The notes beneath the pieces were generated by a model, which worked only from the letters and a program-made list of their open reading frames with translations, searched no databases and was not told the DNA's origin. This document shows, one piece after another, positions 15,773 to 23,863 of a stretch of DNA of 31,638 bases. Origin of the DNA: JAVJUS01 sp040220455 (GTDB lineage: Bacteria > Pseudomonadota > Alphaproteobacteria > DSM-16000 > Inquilinaceae); contig JAVJUS010000122.1 in assembly GCA_040220455.1 (NCBI GenBank), positions 1-31,638 on the forward strand, written 5' to 3'. A program made the position numbers and the translations under genes. How positions within the stretch are numbered: position 1 is the first letter of the stretch; every line of letters starts with the position of its first letter.

Positions 15773-16621
15773 TCAGCTTATCCGACCTTTGATTTCCTCC
15801 CGCATCATCGCGTAGAGCCGCTTTTCCATGTCGACATAGCCGGGGTCGGACAGCATCTCGTCCTTCTTGGCGAAGCGCCGCCCGTTCTTGAACGTCATCG
15901 GGAGGTCCGCCTTCAGCCGGCCCGGCTGCCGGGTGAAGAAGATGATCCGGTCGGCGAGGTAGATCGCCTCCTGGATGTCGTGGGTGACCAGAACCACCGT
16001 CTTGGGCTGGGTCTCGATGATCTCGATGACCATCTCCTCCATCTCCCAGGTGACCAGGGCGTCGAGCGCGCCGAACCGCACGTCCAGCAGCAAGACTTCC
16101 GGAACCTGGGCGAGGGCGCGGGCGGTCGCCACGCGCTGCTTCATGCCGCCGGACAGCTCGACCGGGTAGGAGTCGGCGTAGTCGGCGAGGTGGACCAGGC
16201 GCAGGAAGTGCTCCGCGCGCTCGCGCCGCTCGGCTCGCGGGACGCGCTGGATGGCCATGCCGTGCTCGACATTCTCGACCACTGTCAGCCAGGGGAAGGA
16301 GGTATAGGCCTGGAAGACCATGCCGCGTTCCGGACCCGGCCCGGCGATCGGCCGGTCGTGCATCGTCACCGCGCCGTGGGTCGGGAATTCCAGCCCCGCG
16401 ATCAGGCGCAGCATCGTCGTCTTGCCGCAGCCCGACGGCCCGATCAGGGCGGTCACCTGGCCCGCGCGGATGTCTAGGGAGAAGTCGTCGAGGGCGACGC
16501 GCTGGCCGCCGAGATAGTGCTTGGTCACGCGATCGGCGCGGATCGGCGTCTCGACGGCGGCGCCGCCGGTCTCCTCGCGGCCGGCGGGATCGGCCGGCGC
16601 GGCGGCCCGGGCAATGCTCAT
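15773..16621 (-). CDS. ABC transporter ATPase (SsuB/TauB-like) with degenerate Walker B
   Basis: The 282-residue protein has Walker A GPSGCGKTT (61-69), Q-loop Gln104, signature LSGGMKQR (156-163) and switch His214 (LVTHDI). The Walker B motif reads LLLDVRFGALD where the family has LLMDEPFGALD. Asp180 is present, but the catalytic Glu is Val181 and the following Pro is Arg182 (codons GTG and CGG, 16076-16081). Loss of that glutamate normally abolishes ATP hydrolysis. Either this subunit is inactive, a different residue substitutes, or it belongs to a subgroup with altered chemistry. The reading frame is otherwise intact and full length. It lies 13 bp after the permease gene. Confidence 0.88.
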   Translation of the reverse strand: MSIARAAAPADPAGREETGGAAVETPIRADRVTKHYLGGQRVALDDFSLDIRAGQVTALIGPSGCGKTTMLRLIAGLEFPTHGAVTMHDRPIAGPGPERGMVFQAYTSFPWLTVVENVEHGMAIQRVPRAERRERAEHFLRLVHLADYADSYPVELSGGMKQRVATARALAQVPEVLLLDVRFGALDALVTWEMEEMVIEIIETQPKTVVLVTHDIQEAIYLADRIIFFTRQPGRLKADLPMTFKNGRRFAKKDEMLSDPGYVDMEKRLYAMMREEIKGRIS

Positions 16622-16634
16622 GGTCGTCTCTCCG

Positions 16635-17546
16635 CTACCGGCGCCGATGGGTGTAGGGGAACAGCGCGTGGCTCGCCTGACGGAACGCGATGTCCGTCAG
16701 CACGCCCAGGATCCCGATCGTCAGGATGCCGGCCATGATCACGTCGACATGCAGGAACCGCGCGGCGCGCATCATCACCGCGCCGATACCGTCGGTCGCG
16801 GCGACGATCTCCGCGATGACCAGGTAGGTCCAGGACACGGCGATCATGTTGCGCATGGAATCGAGGATCTGCGGCGCGGCGGCCGGGAAGATCACCCGGG
16901 TGACGATGTGCCAGCGGCTCGCCCCCATGGTCTGGGCCGATTCCACCAGCTCCTTGGGCACGGCCAGCACGTCGTCGAGGATCAGCGCGATCAGGAAGAA
17001 GACGCAGCCCAGGAACAGCAGCGCCATCTTGGCCATATCCGTCGGCCCGAAATAGACCAGCAGCAGCGGCACGAAGGAGGCGGCGGGCAGGTAGCGCCAG
17101 CCCCCGACCGTCGGGTTGACCAGCGCCTTCACCTTGGCGAACGAGCCCATCAACAGCCCCAGCGGCACCGCGACGAGGCATGCCGCGGCGAAGCTGACAT
17201 AGATGCGGTACAGGCTCTTGGCGATATCGGCCAGATAGTTGGTGCTGAACAGCAGCTCCGCGACCTTCACGATCACCTGTTCGGCGCCGGGCAGGAACTT
17301 CTGCTCGGCGGCGGGCGTCAGGTGATGGGCGATCTCCCACAGCCCCAGCCACGTCAAGACGCCCGCGATCCCGAGCAGGATCGACTGCCGGCGCGTCGTG
17401 ATCGCGTGGATTTCGAAGAAGCGCTGGCGCGGCGGCGTGGCGGGCGGCGCCGACGGGCCCCGGGCGCCGTCCTGGCGATGCAGGGGCGCCGTTGAGGATA
17501 CCTGTCCTTGCGACGTCGCGGCGACGAGGTCTTCCCGTGCGGCCAT
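16635..17546 (-). CDS. ABC transporter permease (SsuC/TauC-like)
   Basis: The 303-residue inner-membrane subunit has about six membrane segments after a 50-residue polar N-terminus. It has the EAA coupling loop ELVESAQTMGASRWHIVTRV and the family segments YLPAASFVPLLLVYFGP and AVSWTYLVIAEIV. ATG 17546 is preceded by GGGGGAG. The frame is open further upstream, but through the divergent regulatory region and without similarity. It is first gene of the leftward operon permease-ATPase-binding protein-EamA, divergent from the monooxygenase operon. Confidence 0.9.
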   Translation of the reverse strand: MAAREDLVAATSQGQVSSTAPLHRQDGARGPSAPPATPPRQRFFEIHAITTRRQSILLGIAGVLTWLGLWEIAHHLTPAAEQKFLPGAEQVIVKVAELLFSTNYLADIAKSLYRIYVSFAAACLVAVPLGLLMGSFAKVKALVNPTVGGWRYLPAASFVPLLLVYFGPTDMAKMALLFLGCVFFLIALILDDVLAVPKELVESAQTMGASRWHIVTRVIFPAAAPQILDSMRNMIAVSWTYLVIAEIVAATDGIGAVMMRAARFLHVDVIMAGILTIGILGVLTDIAFRQASHALFPYTHRRR

Positions 17547-17911
17547 GTCTCCCCCATCCCGGCGAAGAAAGGTGGTGCGGCCGCCGGACCTCGCGGTCGG
17601 CGAGAAGGCGGTGCCTTCCGACACGCTCCCTGAGGCGGGCGTCTGAGCGCGCCCTTCCATCGTATGACGAGTGTTCCCGCCGGAACGAGTTTCGTCAACA
17701 AAAATGTGATTTTCGACGAAATCCGTTTTTCGAGTTGCGAACAAGAACGGAATCTGGATACCGTCATATCGATGGCTGCGTATTTCGTGCCGCAGCGAAG
17801 GCGCGTCCGCCCCTCTGGCCGACGGGGCGGTGGCGGCGGTCCCGGGACCGCCCGGCGACGCGCGGACGCCCGAGCAGTCACAGCGGTCACCTGGCAACGG
17901 GAGAGGCGAGT
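17547..17911. promoter_or_regulatory. Divergent regulatory region with TTTCG/CGAAA dyads
   Basis: This 365-bp stretch separates the leftward transporter operon from the rightward monooxygenase operon and has no convincing gene. Inverted repeats cluster between 17673 and 17741. They are GTTCC-CGCC-GGAAC (17673-17686), TTTCGTC...GACGAAA (17690-17721), an inner TTTCG-A-CGAAA (17711-17721), and TTCG-AGTTG-CGAA (17729-17741). The last two have centres 19 bp apart. On the minus strand TTGACG (17693-17698), a good -35 box for the transporter operon, lies inside the second dyad, so a protein bound there would compete with RNA polymerase. The Lrp/AsnC protein encoded at 24893 is the obvious candidate. 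No sigma54-type -24/-12 site, as found before some aromatic monooxygenase operons, is seen. Confidence 0.5.
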
Positions 17912-19408
17912 ATGGCGCTTCTGAAGATGGAAGACTGGTACGACCTGGCGCGGGAGACCAACTGGACGCCGTCCTACGTCTCCGAGGCCGAGCTCTATCC
18001 CGAGCCGATGGCCAAGGATTTCGGCATACCGATCGAGGTCTGGGAGACGTTCGACGAGCCCTACAAGGTCTCCTACCGCGACTACGTCAAATCCCAGCGC
18101 GACAAGGATGTCGGTGCCTATTCCGTCAAGGCGGCGCTGTCACGCTCCAACTTCTTCAAGAACTGCTCGCCGCACTGGAAGGCGCTGCTGGCGCTGCATT
18201 TCAGCGCCGTGTGCTGGGCGGAGTTCCATTCCGCCTCGTCCTTCGCCCGGATGACCCGGTTCTCGCGCAGCCCCGGCATGCGCAACATGGCGACCTTCGG
18301 GACGCTGGACGAGATCCGGCACGGCCAGATCCAGATCTACTTCGCCTACGAGTTCCTCAAGCACGACGCGGTCTTCGACTGGTGCCACAAGTCGTCGAAG
18401 ACCGAGAACTGGATCATCATCAGCCTGCGCCACGCGCTCGACGACATCGCCCACACGCGCGACGCGGTCAGCGCCGGGATCATGCTCAACATGGGGCTGG
18501 AGCAGTCGTTCACGAACCTCCAGTTCGTCGCGCTGTCGGCCGACGCCGCGCGCCAGGGCGACCACACCTTCGCCACCATGCTCCAGAGCATCCAGACCGA
18601 CGAGGCGCGCCACGCCCAGATCGGCGAGCCTCTGGTCCGCCTGATGGTCGAGAACGGCCAGAAGGACGAGGCCCAGCGCCTGGTCGACATCGCCTTCTGG
18701 CGGATGTGGAAGCAGTTCTCGGCGCTCAGCGGCATCGGCATGGATTACTACACCCCGCTCGAGCACCGCGAGAACTCGCTCAAGGAATTCATGGAGGAGT
18801 GGGTCATCGGCCAGTTCGGCCGGACGCTGGAGGGCCTGGGCCTCGACCTGCCGTGGTACTGGGACTACCTGCACCACGACATCGCCACCTTCCATCACGC
18901 CCAGCAGATCGGCGTCTACGTCTACCGCCCGACCGAGTGGTGGCGGCCGATCGCCGGCGTTTCCCCGGCCGAGCGCGACTGGCTGGAGGAGAAGTATCCC
19001 GGCTGGAACGACACCTTCGGCAAGTGCTGGGACGTGGTGATCGATAACATCCGCAACGGCGCCTACGACAAGACGATCCCGGCCGCCCCGCCGCTGATCT
19101 GCAACATGTGCGGCCTGGAGGTCTCCGGCATCGCCGGCGCGGGCTGGGAGCCGGTGCACCACCATGTCGATCTCGACGGGCGACGGCATCACTTCTGCTC
19201 GCCGGTCTGCAAGTGGATCTTCGAGCAGGAGCCGGCCCGCTACAAGGGCCACAGGAGCATCATCGACCGGCTGTTCGACGGCACCGTCCCGCCGGGCGAC
19301 GACGCCTTCTTCGAGTACATGGGCCAGAGCGCGGCCGAGCGGGGCGTCGACGGCTATGCCTATCGCTGGATCGACGGCTACGACGCGCCGCCGATGGCGG
19401 CCGAATAG
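17912..19408 (+). CDS. tmoA: Toluene/alkene-type soluble diiron monooxygenase, hydroxylase alpha subunit
   Basis: The 498-residue protein is collinear with toluene-4-monooxygenase TmoA (500 residues). All six diiron ligands fall at the same residue numbers: Glu104, Glu134, His137 (DEIRHGQ), Glu197, Glu231 and His234 (DEARHAQ). Active-site Thr201, Gln141 and Phe205 are kept. Pocket residues differ from my recollection of TmoA: Val100, Ala103, Ser107, Leu176 and Leu196 instead of Ile, Gly, Ala, Phe and Phe. The C-terminal part contains a CNMCGLEV / FCSPVCKWIFEQEP zinc-like or structural segment, as in phenol/toluene hydroxylases. It inserts one O atom into an aromatic ring or alkene. ATG 17912 follows GGGAGAGGCGAG. 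It is first of six tmo-order genes; substrate unknown. Confidence 0.93.
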   Translation: MALLKMEDWYDLARETNWTPSYVSEAELYPEPMAKDFGIPIEVWETFDEPYKVSYRDYVKSQRDKDVGAYSVKAALSRSNFFKNCSPHWKALLALHFSAVCWAEFHSASSFARMTRFSRSPGMRNMATFGTLDEIRHGQIQIYFAYEFLKHDAVFDWCHKSSKTENWIIISLRHALDDIAHTRDAVSAGIMLNMGLEQSFTNLQFVALSADAARQGDHTFATMLQSIQTDEARHAQIGEPLVRLMVENGQKDEAQRLVDIAFWRMWKQFSALSGIGMDYYTPLEHRENSLKEFMEEWVIGQFGRTLEGLGLDLPWYWDYLHHDIATFHHAQQIGVYVYRPTEWWRPIAGVSPAERDWLEEKYPGWNDTFGKCWDVVIDNIRNGAYDKTIPAAPPLICNMCGLEVSGIAGAGWEPVHHHVDLDGRRHHFCSPVCKWIFEQEPARYKGHRSIIDRLFDGTVPPGDDAFFEYMGQSAAERGVDGYAYRWIDGYDAPPMAAE

Positions 19409-19446
19409 CGCCCCGTTTCCCGGGACCCGGACCGCAGGAGAGGCCC

Positions 19447-19707
19447 ATGGCGGACTTCCCGCTCGCCTGCAACGTGCAGGGCGACTACGGCTACAAGGTC
19501 ATCGTCGTCGACGACGGCGACACCATCGCCACGGTGGTGGAGAAGGCGACGGCGCCGATCGTCGGCGTCCTCGTCGCGCCGTTCCCGCCCGGGACCCGGC
19601 TGGCCGCCCGGGTAAAGGGGGCCGGCGCGCCGCTGCCCGTCGACACCCGCGTCGCTGCCTCGGGGCTGATCCCGATGGAGGCGCTCGAGATCTACGCGGA
19701 GGGCTGA
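19447..19707 (+). CDS. tmoB: Diiron monooxygenase hydroxylase gamma subunit (TmoB-like)
   Basis: The 86-residue small subunit matches the length of TmoB (about 84) and its pattern: FP near the N-terminus, VVDDGDTIATVVEKA, RVKGAG and a C-terminal SGLIPMEALEIY. It packs on the alpha subunit in the (alpha-beta-gamma)2 hydroxylase. CAGGAGAGG lies just upstream of the ATG. It lies 38 bp after tmoA and 3 bp before tmoC. Confidence 0.88.
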   Translation: MADFPLACNVQGDYGYKVIVVDDGDTIATVVEKATAPIVGVLVAPFPPGTRLAARVKGAGAPLPVDTRVAASGLIPMEALEIYAEG

Positions 19708-19710
19708 GCC

Positions 19711-20052
19711 GTGGCGGCAGGATACGTCAAGGCCTGCGACCTGGACGATGTCTGGGAAGGCGAGATGGACGTCTTCGAGGTCGACGGCCGCGAAGTGCTG
19801 ATCGTCCACGCCCCCGGCGGCGAGGTGCGGGCCTACGACCCGGTCTGTCCGCACCAGGACCAGCCGCTGATCGAGGGCGAGCTCGACGACTGCATCCTGA
19901 CCTGCGCGGCCCATCTCTGGCAGTTCGACGTGCGCTCCGGCAAGGGCGTGAACCCGGAGGGCGTGTCGCTGACGGCGTATCCCGTACGGGTCGACGACGG
20001 CGCCGTGCTCGTCGATCTGCCCGACAAGGCCGGCCGCAAGGTCGCCACCTGA
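19711..20052 (+). CDS. tmoC: Rieske-type ferredoxin of the diiron monooxygenase (TmoC-like)
   Basis: The 113-residue protein has both Rieske motifs, C46-P-H48 (VCPHQDQPL) and C65-A-A-H68 (TCAAHLWQFD), which bind a 2Fe-2S cluster with two Cys and two His. It passes electrons from the TmoF reductase to the hydroxylase. The start is GTG at 19711, 3 bp after the tmoB stop. Having a Rieske ferredoxin places the enzyme in the four-component toluene/alkene/isoprene monooxygenase group rather than the three-component phenol or methane monooxygenases. Confidence 0.93.
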   Translation: MAAGYVKACDLDDVWEGEMDVFEVDGREVLIVHAPGGEVRAYDPVCPHQDQPLIEGELDDCILTCAAHLWQFDVRSGKGVNPEGVSLTAYPVRVDDGAVLVDLPDKAGRKVAT

Positions 20053-20102
20053 CGCCCGCCGGCTCCGCCCGGGCCGACGCCGCTCGAAAGGACACCGCCG
20101 CG

Positions 20103-20399
20103 ATGACCGAGACGAAGGAGACGGTGCGCTATGTCGGCCCCGTCATGCGCAAGGGCGATATCGGCGAGGCGGTGCTCGACGCGATCCGCGAGGACAACGC
20201 CGACGGCGACGTGCAGGTCGAGGAGCACGCCTCCTACCTGCGCATCAAGGTCCGCGGGCGCTGCCTGATCCGCCTCGAGACGGTGCGCGAGATGGCCGGC
20301 CGCGACGTCACCTGGAGCGAGGTCGAGGCCGACATGCCGGCCTTCGAGGGATTCATCCGGACCGCCACCGAGACGATGACCTTCGTCTCGGAGACCTGA
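20103..20399 (+). CDS. tmoD: Monooxygenase coupling/effector protein (TmoD-like)
   Basis: The 98-residue cofactor-less effector protein has the family pattern VGPVMRKGDIGEAVLDAI, VEEHASYLRIKV and a C-terminal FEGFIRTATETMTF. Effector proteins bind the hydroxylase alpha subunit over the diiron site and gate turnover. ATG 20103 has AAAGGAC upstream. The gene lies 50 bp after tmoC. The same frame is open upstream in antisense-like low-complexity sequence that is not part of the protein. Confidence 0.9.
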   Translation: MTETKETVRYVGPVMRKGDIGEAVLDAIREDNADGDVQVEEHASYLRIKVRGRCLIRLETVREMAGRDVTWSEVEADMPAFEGFIRTATETMTFVSET

Positions 20400-20407
20400 G
20401 CGCCGCC

Positions 20408-20425
20408 GCGGGGGCCCGCCCCCGC
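20408..20425 (+). other. GC-rich inverted repeat between tmoD and tmoE
   Basis: GCGGGGGC and GCCCCCGC form perfect 8-bp arms around CC, in the unusually long 99-bp gap between two operon genes. In RNA the outer six pairs could form a stable hairpin with a small loop. There is no following T-run, so it is not a typical terminator. It could stabilise the upstream mRNA end or tune expression of later genes. Confidence 0.35.
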
Positions 20426-20498
20426 CTCCGGCGACCGACCGACACGCTCCGGCATCCGGCTCCGTACGGGCCTGGCCGGGGAAGAGGGGGCAGCGCCC

Positions 20499-21488
20499 AT
20501 GACCGCCGACGTCCGTGGCATGAAGACCTGGAGCAAGCTCGCCAAGAACAAGCGGCGGCCGAGCGAGTACGAGGTCGTCACCACCAACCTCCAGACCCGC
20601 AATCGCCACCGCGAGCAGGCCTACGAGCTCTCGCCCGCCGCCGATCTGGCGATGAACGCCTGGTATCGCGACAAGGTCTTCGACAGCCCCCTCCGGCACG
20701 ACGACTGGGAGGAATGGCGCGACCCGGACCAGCTCATCTACCGGGTCTACACGCGCATCCAGGACGGGCAGGAGCAATACATCGACGGCCTGCTCGACGA
20801 GCACGACGAGATCGAGCACGACGCCGGACTGGCGCCGGAATGGCTCGACGTGCTGGAGCGGCTCTACACCCCGCGCCGCTACCTCCAGACGACGCTCCAG
20901 ATGGCGGCGGCCTATGTCCTGCAGGTCGCGCCGGCGAGCACGCTGACCGCCTGCGCCGGCTACCAGGAGGGCGACGAGTTCCGCTGGCTCCAGCGGGTCG
21001 CGTACCGCACGCGGGAGCTCGCCAACGCCCATCCGGACCGCGGCTTCGCCGAGCGCGAGCGCGCGATCTGGGAGACCGACCCGGCCTGGCAGGGCCTGCG
21101 GGCGCTCATGGAAAGGCTGCTCGCCACCTACGACTGGGGCGAGCACGTCATGGTCCTCAACCTCGTCGCCAAGCCGGCGGCCGACGAGAGCCTGCGCGAG
21201 CTGGGCGCCACCGCCCGGCATTTCGGCGACCCGCTGCTGGCGCTGCTGGCCGACAACCAGCTCCGCGATTCCGACCGGTCGCGGCGCTGGACGGCCGGGC
21301 TGGCGGAGTTCTGCCGATCCCGGCCCGAGAACGTCGCCGCCATCCGCGGCTGGGTCGAGGCCTGGATGCCCCAGGCGCGCGAGGCGCTGGAGGCCAATTG
21401 CGGCGCCCTGCCGGAGGGGGCCGGCCGGGCCGAGGCGGCGATCGGGCGCATCGAGGCGTATCATCGAAGCCTCGGCCTCGAAGGCTGA
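20499..21488 (+). CDS. tmoE: Diiron monooxygenase hydroxylase beta subunit (TmoE-like)
   Basis: The 329-residue helical protein matches TmoE length and signature: KTWSKLAKNKRRPSEYEVVT near the N-terminus, LSPAADLAMNAWYRD, and LYTPRRYLQTTLQM. It is a structural paralogue of the alpha subunit that lacks the iron-binding EXXH motifs and forms the core of the hydroxylase dimer. GAGGGGG precedes ATG 20499; an in-frame ATG at 20520 is less well placed. It is followed by tmoF after 4 bp. Confidence 0.92.
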   Translation: MTADVRGMKTWSKLAKNKRRPSEYEVVTTNLQTRNRHREQAYELSPAADLAMNAWYRDKVFDSPLRHDDWEEWRDPDQLIYRVYTRIQDGQEQYIDGLLDEHDEIEHDAGLAPEWLDVLERLYTPRRYLQTTLQMAAAYVLQVAPASTLTACAGYQEGDEFRWLQRVAYRTRELANAHPDRGFAERERAIWETDPAWQGLRALMERLLATYDWGEHVMVLNLVAKPAADESLRELGATARHFGDPLLALLADNQLRDSDRSRRWTAGLAEFCRSRPENVAAIRGWVEAWMPQAREALEANCGALPEGAGRAEAAIGRIEAYHRSLGLEG

Positions 21489-21492
21489 GGCG

Positions 21493-22545
21493 GTGAGCGA
21501 CCTCGCCACGGAAGTCGGCGACCGCGCCTTCGACGTGACGATCGAGGGCGAGGACGGCGGGGCGGGCGATACGGTCCGGGTCGCTCCCGGGGACACGCTG
21601 CTGGGCGCGCTGCTGCGCGCGGGGCGCGGCATCGCCTACGAGTGCACCGCCGGCGGCTGCGGGAGCTGCAAGGTCACGCTACTCGACGGCACGGTCGACC
21701 CGGGCGACGAGGGCGCGCCGGGGCTGCGGCCGGCCGACCGGCGCCGGGGCAAGGTCCTGGCCTGCCTGAGCCGGCCGCGCGACGACTGCCGCATCGCGGT
21801 GAAGATCGATCCGGCCTATGTTCCGCGCATTCGCCCGTGGGCTCGCCGGGCACGCCTGGTCGAGCGCGCGGCGCTGACGCCGGACCTCCACGAATTCACC
21901 TTCGCGGCCGACGGTCCGGCCGACTTCCTGCCCGGACAGTTCGCCCGCCTGTTCCTGCCCGGGCTGGACGCGCCACGCTGCTATTCCATGAGCAACATCG
22001 CCAACGGCGACGGAACTTGGCGCTTCATCGTCAAGCGCGTGCCCGGCGGCGCGGCGACCGGCCGCCTGTTCGCCGACGACGCGGTCGGCCTGGAGGTAGC
22101 GCTCGACGCGCCCTACAGCATCGCCCATTTGGGCGACCCGGCGCCGCGCCCGGTGACCTGCGTGGCCGGCGGCTCCGGCCTGGCGCCCATGATCTCGATC
22201 CTCCACGGTCTCGCGGCGCGCGGGCGGGGCCTGGCGAAGGCTCGGCTGTTCTACGGCGCGCGCACCGCGGCCGAGGTGGTCCGCGCCGAACGGCTAGCCG
22301 AAATCCCCGGCTTCGATGCAGACCGCCAGTACGTGCCCGTGGTCTCCGAGCCCGCGGCCGGCGACGGCTGGTCGGGGGCGGTCGGGCTGGTCGGCGACCG
22401 GCTGGGCGAGGCGGCGGGCGCGGACGCCGCGGCGCGCGACTACTTCATCGCCGGTCCGCCGCCGATGGTCGACGCGGTTCGTCGGCTCCTCGTGCTCGAC
22501 CGGAAGGTGCCGGTCGATCAGCTCCACTACGACCGGTTCTACTGA
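21493..22545 (+). CDS. tmoF: NADH-dependent ferredoxin reductase of the diiron monooxygenase (TmoF-like)
   Basis: The 350-residue protein has an N-terminal plant-type 2Fe-2S domain with Cys51, Cys56, Cys59 (CTAGGCGSC) and Cys91. An FAD domain follows (RCYSMSN), then an NAD domain (CVAGGSGLAPM). It oxidises NADH and reduces the Rieske ferredoxin. The start is GTG at 21493, four bases after the tmoE stop. It completes the A-F set, so the monooxygenase is likely functional as a whole. Confidence 0.93.
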   Translation: MSDLATEVGDRAFDVTIEGEDGGAGDTVRVAPGDTLLGALLRAGRGIAYECTAGGCGSCKVTLLDGTVDPGDEGAPGLRPADRRRGKVLACLSRPRDDCRIAVKIDPAYVPRIRPWARRARLVERAALTPDLHEFTFAADGPADFLPGQFARLFLPGLDAPRCYSMSNIANGDGTWRFIVKRVPGGAATGRLFADDAVGLEVALDAPYSIAHLGDPAPRPVTCVAGGSGLAPMISILHGLAARGRGLAKARLFYGARTAAEVVRAERLAEIPGFDADRQYVPVVSEPAAGDGWSGAVGLVGDRLGEAAGADAAARDYFIAGPPPMVDAVRRLLVLDRKVPVDQLHYDRFY

Positions 22546-22583
22546 CGGGGCCGGGCGGCATCAGCAGGCGGGACGGACAGACC

Positions 22584-23825
22584 ATGACCGAGACGACGCG
22601 CGTCGCCCCGACGCGGGGCTGGGACTGGCGGATCGAAACGCCCTTCGCCAACACGGTGACCCATGGCGACCAGGTCTTCGTCAGCGGCCAGCAGGCGCTC
22701 GGGCCCGACGGCGCGGTGGCGGAACCGGGCGACATCGCCGGCCAGACGCGGGCGGTCTTCGAGGCCATGGCCCGCAGCCTGGCGGCCGAGGGGCTGGGGC
22801 TGGCCGACCTGGTCCGGCTCAACACCTACTACGTCTTCGACGGCGCGGAGGCGGAGGCGACCCGCTACTGGGAGGACATGACGCGGGTGCGGCTCGAATT
22901 CTTCCCCGACCCGGGTCCCGCGGCGACGGCGGTGCGCATCAAGGGCATGCCCTATGCCGGCCAGCTCATCCAGATCGAGGGCATCGCGCTGCGCGGCGAG
23001 GCGCGCCGGTCGCGCCAGCGCGTCATGCCGGCGGACAGCTGGGACTGGAGCATCGCCGTGCCTTTGTCCCAGGGCTGGCGCGTCGGCTCCCACCTCTATG
23101 TCGGCGGCCAGATCGCGGCCGATTCCCGGGGCGAGGCGGTCGACGCCGGAAATCTCGAGGCGCAGACCCGCGCCGTCTACCGCTACATCGCCAACGTGCT
23201 GCGCGACGGCGGTGCCCGGGCCGAGGACCTGGTCCACGTCAAGATCTGCTTCAAGCACGACAGCCGCGACGCCGGCCGGGCCTATGTCGACCGCATCCTG
23301 GAGATCACCCGGGACGTGCTGGGCGACGCGGCGCCGGCGGTGACGGCGTTCGGCGTCGACCTGCTCTATCCCGGCCTCGAGCTCGAGATCGACGCGATGG
23401 CGATCGTCGATCCGGGGCGACGCGCCCTGGGCACGGACGGCGCGGGCACGCTCGCGGCGCGCTACCAGCCAGCGGGCTTCGCCGAGTCCGTGCGGGCCGG
23501 CGGCGAGATCCGGGTCGGTGGACAGGTGGCGCTCGGCGGCGACGGCGTGGTCGTGGCGCCGGGCGATATCCGCGTCCAGGCGCGCCACGTCTTCGAGCGC
23601 CTGGCCGACCGGCTCGCCGCGCAGGGGGCCGGCCTCGGCTCGGTCGTCAAGCTCGAGCTCTTCCTGGTCGGCGACGGCCCGGACGTGGCCGAGGACTTTC
23701 ATGACGTCGCCCGGGTCTGGGCCGAGATGGCGCCGGGGGCGCATCCGGCCGTGACGCCCGTGCGCGTCCACGAGCTCGCCCGGCCGGGCCTGCGGATCCA
23801 GGCCGACTGCATCGCGGCGGCCTGA
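22584..23825 (+). CDS. Three-domain Rid (YjgF/YER057c/UK114) family protein
   Basis: The 413-residue protein is built of three tandem Rid domains at about 12-137, 150-275 and 293-413. Domains 1 and 2 both open with a WDW motif (residues 13-15 and 153-155) and share Q-TRAV. Most Rid proteins are single domains that trimerise and hydrolyse enamines/imines, so one chain may form the whole barrel trimer. The catalytic Arg of RidA (Arg105 in E. coli) aligns with Ala114, Val253 and Val390, so classical imine deaminase activity is doubtful. Domain 2 keeps the acidic residue equivalent to Glu120. A relative, 2-aminomuconate deaminase, works in aminophenol degradation. ATG 22584 lies 38 bp after tmoF, so it is probably in the same operon. 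Confidence 0.85.
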   Translation: MTETTRVAPTRGWDWRIETPFANTVTHGDQVFVSGQQALGPDGAVAEPGDIAGQTRAVFEAMARSLAAEGLGLADLVRLNTYYVFDGAEAEATRYWEDMTRVRLEFFPDPGPAATAVRIKGMPYAGQLIQIEGIALRGEARRSRQRVMPADSWDWSIAVPLSQGWRVGSHLYVGGQIAADSRGEAVDAGNLEAQTRAVYRYIANVLRDGGARAEDLVHVKICFKHDSRDAGRAYVDRILEITRDVLGDAAPAVTAFGVDLLYPGLELEIDAMAIVDPGRRALGTDGAGTLAARYQPAGFAESVRAGGEIRVGGQVALGGDGVVVAPGDIRVQARHVFERLADRLAAQGAGLGSVVKLELFLVGDGPDVAEDFHDVARVWAEMAPGAHPAVTPVRVHELARPGLRIQADCIAAA

Positions 23826-23863
23826 CCGGCCGCACCGCATCAGCTCCAGGAGCGGAGGGAACG

